64,000 nt of DNA from Streptomyces coacervatus (GCF_029223485.1 NZ_JARHTP010000025.1:106184-170183); one strand, 5' to 3'; positions 8,332-16,691 are shown, counted from the first letter of the stretch. Program-made: numbers and translations. The notes: generated from the letters alone by a model not told the origin.

Positions 8332-9250
8332 TCGCCTCGGTCAGTTCGGCGGGCTCCAGCACCTCGAACTCGAAGCCCATCATCATCACGTGAATCACCA
8401 TCACATCGAGGCCGGCGGCACCGGTGCGCAGGATGCAGCTGTCGGGGCCGTCCGCCTCCAGCTGCCCCGCCGAGGGCGAGATGCGCTCCGCGGCCTCTTC
8501 CAGGGGCACCAGCAGCCGGATGACGGCATGTGAGGCGTACGCGCGCGTGGAGACGCCCTTGGAGACATACGCGGCGAGGTCCTCGGCGGGCGGGGTGCGC
8601 GGGGCGAAGCGCGGGCCGTGCGGCGGCTTCGGGGTGATGCGGTCGACGCGGAACGTACGCCAGTCGTCGCGGTCGAGGTCCCAGGCGACCAGATACCAGC
8701 GGCGCTCGGTGCACACCAGGCGGTGCGGTTCGACGGTACGGCGGGTGGAGGTGCCACCGTGGTCGTTGTACTCGAAGCGCAGGCGTTCGGCGTCGCGGCA
8801 GAGGTTGGCCAGTTCGGTGAGGACCGCCGGGTCGACTGCGGAGGGCTGGGGGCCGCGCAGCATCGGCACGGTGAAGGCGTTGAGGGCGCCCACCCGGCGG
8901 CGCAGCCTGCTCGGCAGCACCTGCTCCAGCTTGGCGAGGGCCCGTACGGAGGTCTCGCCGATGCCCTCGATGCCCTGCCCGGCGGCCGTGCGCAGCCCGA
9001 CGGCGACGGCGACCGCCTCGTCGTCGTCAAGGAGCAGCGGCGGCAGCTCGGCGCCCGCGCCCAGCTGGTAGCCGCCGCCGGTGCCGGGGCTGGCGTTGAC
9101 GGGGTAGCCCAGCTCGCGCAGCCGGTCGACGTCGCGGCGCACGGTGCGCGGGGTGACGCCGAGGCGGTCGGCGAGGTCGGCGCCGGACCATTCGCGGTGG
9201 GCCTGGACGAGCGAGAGCAGGCGCAGGAGTCGTGCCGAGGTCTCCAACAT
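8207..9250 (-). CDS. WYL-domain (YafY-type) HTH transcriptional regulator
   Basis: A 347-residue regulator. An N-terminal winged helix-turn-helix (GADLADRLGVTPRTVRRDVD, about residues 23-42, then RLRELGYPVNASPG) is followed by a WYL ligand-sensing domain (EYNDHGG, EPHRLVCTERRWYLVAWD near 185-205) and a C-terminal extension. WYL regulators often respond to nucleic-acid ligands or stress and commonly control themselves. ATG 9250 is used because it begins the conserved LETSARLLRLLSLVQ segment. A perfect 6-3-6 palindrome lies 25 nt upstream. The end of the gene overlaps ctaD antisense; residues after about 325 are low-complexity. Confidence 0.9.
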   Translation of the reverse strand: MLETSARLLRLLSLVQAHREWSGADLADRLGVTPRTVRRDVDRLRELGYPVNASPGTGGGYQLGAGAELPPLLLDDDEAVAVAVGLRTAAGQGIEGIGETSVRALAKLEQVLPSRLRRRVGALNAFTVPMLRGPQPSAVDPAVLTELANLCRDAERLRFEYNDHGGTSTRRTVEPHRLVCTERRWYLVAWDLDRDDWRTFRVDRITPKPPHGPRFAPRTPPAEDLAAYVSKGVSTRAYASHAVIRLLVPLEEAAERISPSAGQLEADGPDSCILRTGAAGLDVMVIHVMMMGFEFEVLEPAELTEAITTARDRLTRALLRQAPEAPPRSPDGAGRTPGTRSGPGAAS

Positions 9251-9274
9251 GGGTCCGAGTCTGCCAGGAGTTGC

Positions 9275-9289
9275 GGACAGCAACTGTCC
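9275..9289 (-). promoter_or_regulatory. Candidate autoregulatory operator of the WYL regulator
   Basis: GGACAG-CAA-CTGTCC is a perfect 6-3-6 palindrome in the 39-bp gap between the upstream gene's stop and the WYL start. Its position just before the regulator gene suggests autoregulation; that is inference. Confidence 0.5.
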
Positions 9290-10105
9290 TCAAGGGTGCC
9301 TGGTGCGGGCCACCGCGGTGACGGACACGGACAGGTCGTTGTCCCGCGTGTAGTACGGCCCGGCCTCCACCGCACCGTACGGCGCGTCCACGCGCACGCG
9401 TGGATAGGTGAACACGGGCTTCTTGTCCGCCACGTCGTCGAGCAGCCGCGCGACCCGCACCGCCGGTCCCGCCTCCCCCGTGGGCCGCAGCCACAGGTCC
9501 CACACGCCCGGCTCCAGGGCGCCGTACACCACCTTGAAGCGGAACTCGGTGCGGTCGGCGAGGAGTTCGGCCCGGCGCGCGGGGACGGGCGCGTGCCGGC
9601 CGCGGAGCTCCGCGTACGCGTCCGGGCCCAGCCCGATGCCGTACACCCGCCCCGGCACCGTCAACACGCCCTGTTTGATGCGCAGTTCGCCCGCCTCGGC
9701 GTGCGGGGCGCGCAGCCAGCTGCGGACGGTGAGGTTGCCCTGCCGGGTCGCGTACGGGATACGGACGGCGACATGGCCGCGGGAGCCGCTGGGTGTCCGG
9801 GCTGCGAGCGAGCGCAGGTCGGTGACGCCGGGCACCAGGCGGCGGGGCTCACCGGCGTCCACGCGCGCGTAGGCGTCCCAGCGGCCCTCGGGGAGGGCGA
9901 CGATGCTGGGCAGCGCGGCGCGCAGCCGGCCGTCCGCGGCGGGGGCCAGCGGCAGATACACCTCGTCATGCCCGTCGCGGCGGCGCAGCACAAGCAGGGC
10001 CGTGGCCGATTCCCCGACCGCGAGGACGTCGAAGGTGAGCCCGCCGGCGGAGTCGGCGATGCAGTCGGCACGCAGCGGTGTGGACTGCGGGGCCAACGTT
10101 GTCAT
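9290..10105 (-). CDS. Conserved beta-rich protein of unknown function
   Basis: A 271-residue soluble protein without signal peptide or membrane helix. The sequence is a series of short hydrophobic strands with charged turns (for example TALLVLRRRDGHDEVYLPLAP, EFRFKVVYGALEPGVWDLWLRP), suggesting beta-sandwich repeats. Similar Streptomyces proteins are, from memory, often annotated vaguely as transferases near cell-wall glycopolymer genes, but I see no catalytic motif. ATG 10105 follows AAGGGA at a rather long spacing. It lies 39 bp upstream of the WYL regulator in the same direction and may share its transcript. Confidence 0.7.
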   Translation of the reverse strand: MTTLAPQSTPLRADCIADSAGGLTFDVLAVGESATALLVLRRRDGHDEVYLPLAPAADGRLRAALPSIVALPEGRWDAYARVDAGEPRRLVPGVTDLRSLAARTPSGSRGHVAVRIPYATRQGNLTVRSWLRAPHAEAGELRIKQGVLTVPGRVYGIGLGPDAYAELRGRHAPVPARRAELLADRTEFRFKVVYGALEPGVWDLWLRPTGEAGPAVRVARLLDDVADKKPVFTYPRVRVDAPYGAVEAGPYYTRDNDLSVSVTAVARTRHP

Positions 10106-10196
10106 GCGGTACGGATCCCTTCTGGCACTGTTCCTTGGTTAGACCGGCGAACAGGCACTTTGGTTGCCCTTTACCCGGACCATGGCTGGTACAGGG

Positions 10197-11498
10197 CTAC
10201 GGCTGGTAGGGGATCTGCGGCACGTCGAAACAGTTGCTGTTCATGTCTCCCTGGGACACCCAGCCCTTGCCGTCCTGCCAGCGGGCCACCGACAGACAGG
10301 TCCTGCGGTCCTTGGGCGGCTCGGCCAGCCGCTCGAAGGCGACGGGCACCAGCAGCCCCCCGGCGGTGTAGTTCTCGCTGCGGTTCATGAAGGCGTCGAC
10401 GCACGCGCGCGTGACGCCTGTTTGCGCGCAGGACTTCGCCGCGTCCGTGAACCACATGGCGGCCGCCCAGCCCTCCAACTGCCACTGGGAGTGCGTCTTC
10501 AGGCTCTTGGTGGCGTCCCGGAACTGCCGTACGGCCTCGTTGCCCGTGTCCTCGTAGTTGCGGCTGGAGCCGGTCGCCCAGAGGGCGTTGCGGCAGCGCG
10601 GGGAGTCCTTGTAGTCGTCGGGGACGGTGGACGTCCAGTTCTGTACGTTCGTGACCTTGGCGGTGACCTTGGCGCCGACCTCGTCCATCGCCCTGCACAG
10701 CTGGGCGTTGCCGTGCGTGTCGATGGCGTCGAAGACCAGATCGGCGCCCTGCTCCTTCAAGTCTGCTGCGGCGGCACGGAAGTTGGGCAGGGCGAAGTCG
10801 ACCTGCTCGGTGACCACCTTGTAGCCCTCGGCCTTCAGGCCGCGCTCGACGAGCCGGGCGTAGGCGGCGGACGCGGCCTGGTTGTAGGAGACGACCGCGG
10901 CCGTACGGGCGCCCTTCTCGCGCTTGAAGTAGCGGTAGACCTCGGTGCCGCCGTAGAGGTTGCCGTCCCAGCCGGGGGTGCCGTTCCTGGGCGCGAGGCT
11001 GCCGTAGATGCCGTAGAGGTGCGGCCAGGTGTCGTAGGCGGCGCCGATGGGCTGGCCGCCGATGTCGGGCACGCGCGCGTGGGAGACGCGGGAGGCGCCC
11101 GCGTAGTCCAGGGCGGTGGTGGCGACCAGGGCGACGACGTTGTCGTCGTCGATCAGCTGGTGCACACAGGTGTTGTTGCCGACGCCGCTGCCGCCGTCGT
11201 CGCACGCGCGCACCTCGACCGGGTGGCCGTCGATGCCCCCGCGCGCGTCGAGACGGTCGAAGAAGGCCTTGGCGCCGTCGCGCGGGCCGGTGAAGGTGTT
11301 GCCGCCGACCGGGCTGGTGGCGCTGGTGATGATGCCGACGCGGATGGGCATGCCACTGGTCGGCGCGGGCGCGTTCGTCCGGCCGCCGTGCTCGAAGTCG
11401 CTCTCCGGCAGGCGGCTGCCGCAGGCCGTGCCCAGAAGGAGCAGCAGCGCCGCGGCAGCTGCGTGCTCAGCAGCCCGGGAGGGCCGACGCCGAGGCAT
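10197..11498 (-). CDS. Lipoprotein substrate-binding protein of a branched-chain-type ABC importer
   Basis: A 433-residue periplasmic-binding protein of the Leu/Ile/Val (Peripla_BP_6) class, anchored as a lipoprotein: a basic N terminus, a hydrophobic run and the lipobox GTAC with Cys near residue 26. The mature part starts with IRVGIITSATSPVGGNTF, the usual ligand-binding opening of this family, and includes a receptor-like second lobe. It should feed the LivHMG/LivF machinery encoded divergently from 12666. Its ATG at 11498 lies inside the end of the preceding lipoprotein gene (32-bp overlap), so translation is probably coupled. The ligand is not predictable; amino acids, amides or urea are all possible. 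Confidence 0.85.
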   Translation of the reverse strand: MPRRRPSRAAEHAAAAALLLLLGTACGSRLPESDFEHGGRTNAPAPTSGMPIRVGIITSATSPVGGNTFTGPRDGAKAFFDRLDARGGIDGHPVEVRACDDGGSGVGNNTCVHQLIDDDNVVALVATTALDYAGASRVSHARVPDIGGQPIGAAYDTWPHLYGIYGSLAPRNGTPGWDGNLYGGTEVYRYFKREKGARTAAVVSYNQAASAAYARLVERGLKAEGYKVVTEQVDFALPNFRAAAADLKEQGADLVFDAIDTHGNAQLCRAMDEVGAKVTAKVTNVQNWTSTVPDDYKDSPRCRNALWATGSSRNYEDTGNEAVRQFRDATKSLKTHSQWQLEGWAAAMWFTDAAKSCAQTGVTRACVDAFMNRSENYTAGGLLVPVAFERLAEPPKDRRTCLSVARWQDGKGWVSQGDMNSNCFDVPQIPYQP

Positions 11499-12042
11499 TG
11501 CCGCTCATGGCGACCAGTGCGCAGAGCGTGTTGACGGAGACCTTCCAGGTGCCGTTCTGCTGGACGGACGTCCCGGACGCGTTCGGCAGCGCGGTGGCGC
11601 CCTTGAGGGTGAGGTTGTACGTCACGGTCGCCTTGGTCGGCGAGGTGAAGTCGACCTTCGTCACCTGGGCCTGCACCTGCCCGCCGCGCTGGTCACCGCC
11701 GAAGGCCTGCAGGACCGGCGCCATCCTGTCGCCGTTCTCCAGGATGGCCAGCTTCTCCTTGGCAGAGGTCTTCGGGTCGAAGAACTTCGCCCAGTTCTGC
11801 TTGATCTCCTTCGTGGCGGCCGCCGGATCCGCGGGCGCGGTGGCCGGCGCGCTCGTCGTCTTCTGCACGGACGGAGTGGGCGGTGTGCTCTGGCTCCCGC
11901 CGCCGCTGTTGTCGCTGCACGCCGCGAGGACCGGGGCGAGGATGAGAACGAGGGCGGCCAGCGCCGCCGTACCCCGTCCCGCCGCCCTTGGGCCGCGCCC
12001 CGCTGTTGCTTTCCCCCGCCTGAGGTCGCTCCCGAGAACCAT
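11467..12042 (-). CDS. Putative lipoprotein with NTF2-like fold
   Basis: A 191-residue lipoprotein: basic N terminus (about 25 residues), hydrophobic LAALVLILAPVLA, lipobox LAAC and a Ser/Thr/Pro/Gln linker. The mature domain (KEIKQNWAKFFDPKTSAKEKLAILENGD near residues 85-115, then alternating strands ending TWKVSVNTLCALVAM) resembles the small NTF2-like lipoproteins of actinobacteria. The ATG at 12042 is the only start that places the signal sequence correctly. It overlaps the binding-protein gene by 32 bp and may be an accessory exported partner of that importer. Function unknown. Confidence 0.75.
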   Translation of the reverse strand: MVLGSDLRRGKATAGRGPRAAGRGTAALAALVLILAPVLAACSDNSGGGSQSTPPTPSVQKTTSAPATAPADPAAATKEIKQNWAKFFDPKTSAKEKLAILENGDRMAPVLQAFGGDQRGGQVQAQVTKVDFTSPTKATVTYNLTLKGATALPNASGTSVQQNGTWKVSVNTLCALVAMSGNASASALPGC

Positions 12043-12177
12043 CTGGCTCACCACCGGGTGTCGGTCCGGGCAAGGTGCGCCCGGTGCTTTCAGGGTCAGC
12101 TTCCAGAAGGCATAGTGCAAGCCATTGGCTGACATGGACAGACACACGACGTGTGTGGAGCCGAGTAGGAGCCAACG

Positions 12178-12654
12178 ATGCGGACAGGCCGACTGCGGAC
12201 AGTGCACCCCGCCCTGTGGGCCGGCTGGGCCGCGCTCGCCACGGGAGCGGTGCTGTGCGTCATCGGCTGGTACGGCATCTCCGGCGAACGCTACGCCGAA
12301 CGGCAGCTGCCCTACCTCGCCTCCTGCACAGTCCCCGGCGCCGCGCTGATCATCGCCGGGTCGGTGCTGCTCACCCATGGGCGGGGCGTCATCGCCGCCG
12401 CGCGCGTGGAGGAGCTGTACGGCCTCCTGGTCGCCGCCGAGTCCGCCGACGCCGACGAGTCCGCGCAGGCGGCCGCCCTGCCCCTCGCGGTCAGCGGGGA
12501 GCTGCTGATGGTGCCGGGCGGCACGCTGTGGCACCGCGCGGACTGCCCGTTGGTCTCCGGGAAGGTGGAAGCGGTGCCGGTGGACGCGAAACTGCTGGCG
12601 AGCGGCGAGCTGGGCCCGTGCCCGATCTGCGAGCCCGGCGACGAAACCGACTGA
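12178..12654 (+). CDS. Two-helix membrane protein with Ada-like Cys/His knuckle
   Basis: A 158-residue protein with two hydrophobic helices (about residues 14-32 and 47-64) followed by a cytoplasmic domain. Near the C terminus it reads TLWHRADCPLVSG, then about 24 residues on GELGPCPICEP. The H-x3-C ... C-x2-C layout looks like the zinc-binding knuckle of Ada-type domains (HxxxC followed by a CxxC near GxxPC). The ATG at 12178 has AGGAG 6 nt upstream. It is only 11 bp upstream of the fused permease/ATPase gene, so the two are probably co-transcribed. Role unknown; a small metal- or redox-sensing accessory protein of the importer is possible. Confidence 0.8.
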   Translation: MRTGRLRTVHPALWAGWAALATGAVLCVIGWYGISGERYAERQLPYLASCTVPGAALIIAGSVLLTHGRGVIAAARVEELYGLLVAAESADADESAQAAALPLAVSGELLMVPGGTLWHRADCPLVSGKVEAVPVDAKLLASGELGPCPICEPGDETD

Positions 12655-12665
12655 AGCCCGCCCTG

Positions 12666-15422
12666 ATGTCCTCCCTGACGTACGACCTCACGCTGGCCGG
12701 CCTCTCCGTCGGCAGCGCGGCCGCGCTCACCGGAATCGGCCTGATCGTGACGTACCGCGCGACCGGCGTGCTCAACTTCGCGCACGGCGCGATCGCGATG
12801 GTGTGCGCGTACGATCTGCGGCAGTGCGTGGTCGCGTGGGGTTGGCCGCTGTGGCTGGCGGCGACGGTGACGCTGGTCGTCCTGGCTCCGGCGATCGGCG
12901 TGGTCCTGGAGCGGTTCGTCTTCCGGCCGCTCGCCGTCCTGGGCAGCGACCCGGCGCAGACGCTCGTCGCCTCCATCGGGGTGTTCGTGCTGCTGGTCGG
13001 CGGGGCGGCGCTGGTGTGGGGGCAGGGGGCCCGGGACGACGCCCCGGAACTGGTGTCGGAGGACCCCTGGGGCCAACTGGCCGTGGTGCTCGTGCTGGCC
13101 GTGGGCGTCGGGGCGGTGATCCGTTGGACGCGGTTCGGGCGGGAGCTGCGGGCCGTGGTCGACGACCGGCAGCTCGCGGTGCTCGGCGGGATCGACGCGG
13201 ACCGGGTGGCGGCGGCGGGCTGGGCCTTCGGTGCGTTCACGGCGGGCCTGACGGGCGTACTGCTGGCGCCGTACGTGCGCCTGGACCCGTACGGCCTGCC
13301 GCTGCTCGTCATGGAGGTGGTGGCGGTCGCGGTGGCGGCGCGGATGCGGAACCTGCCGGTGGCCGTCGTCGTGGCGCTGGGCATCGGGATCGCACAGAGC
13401 CAGCTGACGCGGCTGCATCCCTCCGGTTGGGGCGAGCCGCTGCTGCAGGCGGTGGGCGCGAACCTGTTCGTGGTGGCCCTGCTGGTCGCCGCTCTCGTCC
13501 TGCCCCGCATCGGTACGCGCGACGCCCTGCCGCGCACGGCCACCGCGCGCGTGCCGACGCCGCCGGGCGCATGGATCGTGGCCGTCGTGCTGTTCCTGCT
13601 CCCGCTGGGCTTCGCGGGCTCGGACCTGCACACGTCGGTCCAGGTGCCGGCGCTGGGCGTGGTGCTGCTGTCCTTGGTGGTGGTCACCGGCCGCGGCGGC
13701 CAGATCTCCCTCGGCCAGGCGGCTTACGCGGGCCTCGGCGCCCTGTTCACGGCGCTCCTCTCGGCGGGCCGCTTCCCGGGCCTGCCTCAGCACCTGCCCG
13801 AACTGGCCGCCCTGGCGGTGGCGGTCGTCCTGGTGGCTCCCCTGGGCGTCCTGACGGGCTGGCCGGCGATCGGCCGCCAGGGCCTTGCCCTCGCGCTGGC
13901 GACGTTCGCGGTGGGCGTCGGGGTGAGCCGCTTCGTCTTCGCCCAGCCGTACGCCACCTCGGGCCTGTCCCTGGACCGCCCAGTGGGCTTCGACGGCGAC
14001 CGCGCCTACTACGTCCTCGAACTGGCCCTGCTGGCAGCCGCGTTGGTGGCCACGCGGGCGCTGCGCAGGGGCCGCACGGGCCGGGCCCTGGCCGCCATGC
14101 GGGACCACGAGTCGGGCGCCTCGGCAGCCGGCGTCCAGGTCCCGTCGCTCAAGCTGCTGGCCTTCGTCTCGGGCGCCGCGCTCGCCGCGCTCGGCGGCGG
14201 CATGCTCGGCATTGGCCTGCGCGCCTTCGACCCGGGCGCCTACGACCCCGTCCGCGGCCTGCTGTGGTTCGCCGCCGTAGTGGTACTGGGCGCCGACAGC
14301 ACCCTGGGCGCCCTGGCCGCGGCCGCCCTCCTGGTGGGCCTCGACGCGGGCGCCCGGGGCGGCGTGGCGGCGGCACTGATCGGCGTACTGGCGGTGCTCG
14401 TCGGACGCTTCCCCGGGGGCCCGTACGAGGCACTGCGGACGGCAGCGGGACGACTGCGGCTCAGGCGGCGGGCGAGGCTGACGGAGCTGGGGACGCGGGC
14501 ACGGGCGCGGCTGCGGCCGCCGGAGCAACGGGCCGAGCGGCGACCGGCGTTGGCGGAGGCGACGGCGACGGCCCTGCACGAGCCGCTCCGGCGGACACCA
14601 CCCCCACACCCACAACCCGCAGCCGCCGACGGCGCTCCGCCCCCACAGGGGCCACCCGCACCCGACCACGAAAGTGGTACGGGCGGTGCGGGTGGGAACA
14701 CAAACCCGGCCGAAGGCCGGGTGCACCCCCACACACCCGCACCTACTCTCACAGCCCGCGCCCTCCACGCCCGCTACGGCGGCTTCAAAGCCCTCGACGG
14801 AGTCGACCTCACCGTCCCCCCGGGACAGGTCACCGCCATCGTCGGCCCCAACGGGGCAGGAAAGAGCACCCTGTTCCACTGCCTGGCAGGCACCCTGCGC
14901 CCCACACACGGCCAAGTACGCCTCGGCACAAGGGACATCACGCGGCTCGCCGCCCACGCCCGCACCCGCCTGGGAATCGCCCGCACCTTCCAACAACTGG
15001 CCGTCTTCCCGTCGTTGACCGTGGAAGAGAACGTCCGCGTGGGCGCCGAGCAGGGTCGCGTGACCGATCCGACCGCCGTGGACCGGACACTGCGGCTGCT
15101 GGGCCTCGACGGACCCGTCCGGGCCGTCCCCGCCGCAGACCTCCCCACCGGCACGCTGCGCCGCGTAGAGCTGGCCAGGGCCCTCGCCGGCAGCCCCCGC
15201 ATCCTGCTCCTCGACGAACCCGCCGCCGGCCTCGACAGCGCCGAGGTCGCCGCCATGGCCCGCGTCCTGAAGGCACTTGCGGCCGACGGCACCGCGCTGC
15301 TCGTCGTAGAGCACGACCTCGACCTGGTGGCCGATCTCGCGGACGTCGTGCATGTCATGACCGCGGGTCGCATCATTGCTTCCGGCCCACCGGACCACGT
15401 ACTGGACGGGGTCGGCACATGA
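12666..15422 (+). CDS. Fused LivH-LivM-LivG: two permeases plus ATPase of a branched-chain-type ABC importer
   Basis: A 918-residue fusion of three normally separate importer subunits. Residues 1-290 form a LivH-type permease (GLIVTYRATGVLNFAHGAIAM), 295-600 a LivM-type permease (VTGRGGQISLGQAAYAGLGA), and 693-918 a LivG-type ATPase. They are joined by a Pro/Arg/Ala-rich linker of about 90 residues. The ATPase has a normal Walker A (GPNGAGKST, DNA 14844-14870), Walker B (LLLDEP) and H-loop (VEHD), but its ABC signature reads LPTGT instead of LSxGQ (15141-15155). The linker-coding DNA contains a perfect hairpin that looks like intergenic repeat material. The stop overlaps the next ATPase gene as ATGA. 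Substrate unknown. Confidence 0.92.
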   Translation: MSSLTYDLTLAGLSVGSAAALTGIGLIVTYRATGVLNFAHGAIAMVCAYDLRQCVVAWGWPLWLAATVTLVVLAPAIGVVLERFVFRPLAVLGSDPAQTLVASIGVFVLLVGGAALVWGQGARDDAPELVSEDPWGQLAVVLVLAVGVGAVIRWTRFGRELRAVVDDRQLAVLGGIDADRVAAAGWAFGAFTAGLTGVLLAPYVRLDPYGLPLLVMEVVAVAVAARMRNLPVAVVVALGIGIAQSQLTRLHPSGWGEPLLQAVGANLFVVALLVAALVLPRIGTRDALPRTATARVPTPPGAWIVAVVLFLLPLGFAGSDLHTSVQVPALGVVLLSLVVVTGRGGQISLGQAAYAGLGALFTALLSAGRFPGLPQHLPELAALAVAVVLVAPLGVLTGWPAIGRQGLALALATFAVGVGVSRFVFAQPYATSGLSLDRPVGFDGDRAYYVLELALLAAALVATRALRRGRTGRALAAMRDHESGASAAGVQVPSLKLLAFVSGAALAALGGGMLGIGLRAFDPGAYDPVRGLLWFAAVVVLGADSTLGALAAAALLVGLDAGARGGVAAALIGVLAVLVGRFPGGPYEALRTAAGRLRLRRRARLTELGTRARARLRPPEQRAERRPALAEATATALHEPLRRTPPPHPQPAAADGAPPPQGPPAPDHESGTGGAGGNTNPAEGRVHPHTPAPTLTARALHARYGGFKALDGVDLTVPPGQVTAIVGPNGAGKSTLFHCLAGTLRPTHGQVRLGTRDITRLAAHARTRLGIARTFQQLAVFPSLTVEENVRVGAEQGRVTDPTAVDRTLRLLGLDGPVRAVPAADLPTGTLRRVELARALAGSPRILLLDEPAAGLDSAEVAAMARVLKALAADGTALLVVEHDLDLVADLADVVHVMTAGRIIASGPPDHVLDGVGT
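14704..14722. repeat. Hairpin repeat inside the permease/ATPase linker
   Basis: ACCCGGCC-GAA-GGCCGGGT is a perfect 8-3-8 inverted repeat in the linker-coding DNA, within a stretch (about 14640-14735) whose composition, with tracts like GGTGCGGGTGGGAACAC, resembles Streptomyces intergenic repeats rather than coding DNA. Confidence 0.6.
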
Positions 15423-16153
15423 GCGGCATCGCCCTGCGCCACGCGCGCGTGCGTTACGGCCCTCTGGAGGCCCTGCACGGCGTCACCCTCGCCGCCCCCG
15501 GCCCCGGCCTCACCGTGCTGCTGGGCCGCAACGGATCCGGCCGTACGACCGCCCTGCGCGCACTGGCCGGCACCGTGCCGCTGTCCGGCGGCGCGGTGGT
15601 GTGGGACGGCACCGACGTGAGCCGCATGCCGGCGTACGAGCGGGCCCGCCGCGGCCTGTGCCTGGTCCCCGAGCGACAGGCTGTCTTCGGCTCCCTCACC
15701 GTGCACGAGAACCTCGAACTGGCGGTCAAGGACAAGGACAAGGACTACGGGAGCTACAGGCCCGCTCTCGACGCCTACCCGCAGCTGGAGCCCTTGCTCG
15801 CGCGCCGGGCCGGCACCCTCTCCGGCGGCGAGCAGCGCATGCTCGCCCTCTCCCGCGCCCTGCTGGCACGCGCGCGTGTGGTGCTCGTCGACGAGCCCGC
15901 GCAGGGCATGTCGCCCGCGGTCGCGGCCCGCACGTACGACCTGCTGGGCGCCCTGGACGCCTGCGTCGTCATCGCGGAGCAGCGGCTGCCGCCCGGGCTC
16001 CAGGACCGGACGGGCGTCATCGTGTACGAACTGCGCCGCGGCACCGTCGTGTTCAGCGGAGAGGCGGGCGAACGCGAGCGTCGGACAGGGGCGGGCCAGC
16101 CTCCTCGAAGTCCTGGTACAGCTCCTGGGCGCGGGCCGAGCCGTGCGGGATGA
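15419..16153 (+). CDS. LivF-type ABC ATPase with altered Walker A
   Basis: A 244-residue ATPase of the LivF class, the partner of the LivG domain encoded just before; its ATG shares the ATGA overlap. It has an intact signature (LSGGE near residue 134) and Walker B with catalytic Glu (VLVDEPAQGMSP), but the Walker A reads GRNGSGRTT: the invariant Lys is Arg (codon CGT at 15542-15544). The H-loop position is Gln (IAEQR), which is normal for LivF. Together with the altered LivG signature this predicts one degenerate composite ATP site. The last 25 residues are Arg/Gly/Pro-rich, and the 3' end overlaps a convergent rpf gene by 101 bp. Confidence 0.9.
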   Translation: MSGIALRHARVRYGPLEALHGVTLAAPGPGLTVLLGRNGSGRTTALRALAGTVPLSGGAVVWDGTDVSRMPAYERARRGLCLVPERQAVFGSLTVHENLELAVKDKDKDYGSYRPALDAYPQLEPLLARRAGTLSGGEQRMLALSRALLARARVVLVDEPAQGMSPAVAARTYDLLGALDACVVIAEQRLPPGLQDRTGVIVYELRRGTVVFSGEAGERERRTGAGQPPRSPGTAPGRGPSRAG

Positions 16154-16691
16154 GCAGCTGCGTGCCGACGTTCAGCCGGTCGGGACGGTCGCCGACCATG
16201 TCCTTGTTGGCCCGGTACAGCGACAGCCAGCCGCCGTCGATGCCGTACCTGCCCGCGATCGACACCAGCGTCTCGCCGGCGTGCACGGCGTGCACACGCC
16301 CCTGGAGCCGGTACCGCTGGGAGCAGGTCGGCCAGGTCTCCCACCCCTGCGCGGCCAGCACCTTCTCGGCGACGGCGATCTGCTCCTCACGGGTGGCGAG
16401 ATCCGCGCGCAGGGCGTACTTCAGCCCGCCGAAGTTCTTCCAGGTGGACTGCTGGAACTGCAGCCCGCCGTAGTAGCCGTTCCCGGTGTTGGCGTCCCAC
16501 CGCCCGCCGCTCTCGCAGTCCGCGATGCACCCCCAGGGCCAGTGGTCCTTGGCGCAGTCGTAGGGCACATGCATCGCAAGTGCTCCCGGCAGCGGGGGCG
16601 GTGGTGCCGCCTGGGCCGTGACGGGGGCGAGGGCGCCGAACAGGGCGGCGGCCAGCGCCAGTGCGATCTGCGTGCGGTGCTTGCGGAACAT
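16053..16691 (-). CDS. Secreted Rpf-type transglycosylase with LysM domain
   Basis: A 212-residue exported muralytic enzyme. A signal peptide (MFRKHRTQIALALAAALFGA..., cleaved near AQA) precedes an Rpf catalytic domain (IADCESGGRWDANTGNGYYG, with the expected catalytic Glu in CESGG) and a LysM peptidoglycan-binding domain (HAVHAGETLVSIAGRYGI). Such enzymes cleave peptidoglycan and promote spore germination and outgrowth. ATG 16691 gives the signal peptide directly. It is tandem with a second rpf gene 111 bp upstream, separated by a hairpin. Its 3' end overlaps the LivF gene on the other strand. Confidence 0.9.
   Translation of the reverse strand: MFRKHRTQIALALAAALFGALAPVTAQAAPPPPLPGALAMHVPYDCAKDHWPWGCIADCESGGRWDANTGNGYYGGLQFQQSTWKNFGGLKYALRADLATREEQIAVAEKVLAAQGWETWPTCSQRYRLQGRVHAVHAGETLVSIAGRYGIDGGWLSLYRANKDMVGDRPDRLNVGTQLLIPHGSARAQELYQDFEEAGPPLSDARVRPPLR

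Noticed and set aside
6585..8393. A 602-codon rightward open frame over ctaD
   Set aside because: It is an alternative frame of a high-GC gene, rich in Arg, Ala, Gly and Pro without motifs; the real protein is CtaD.
12803..15418. A very long alternative frame across the fused permease gene
   Set aside because: Translation is Arg/Gly/Pro-rich noise until the real LivF start at 15419, where the two frames coincide.
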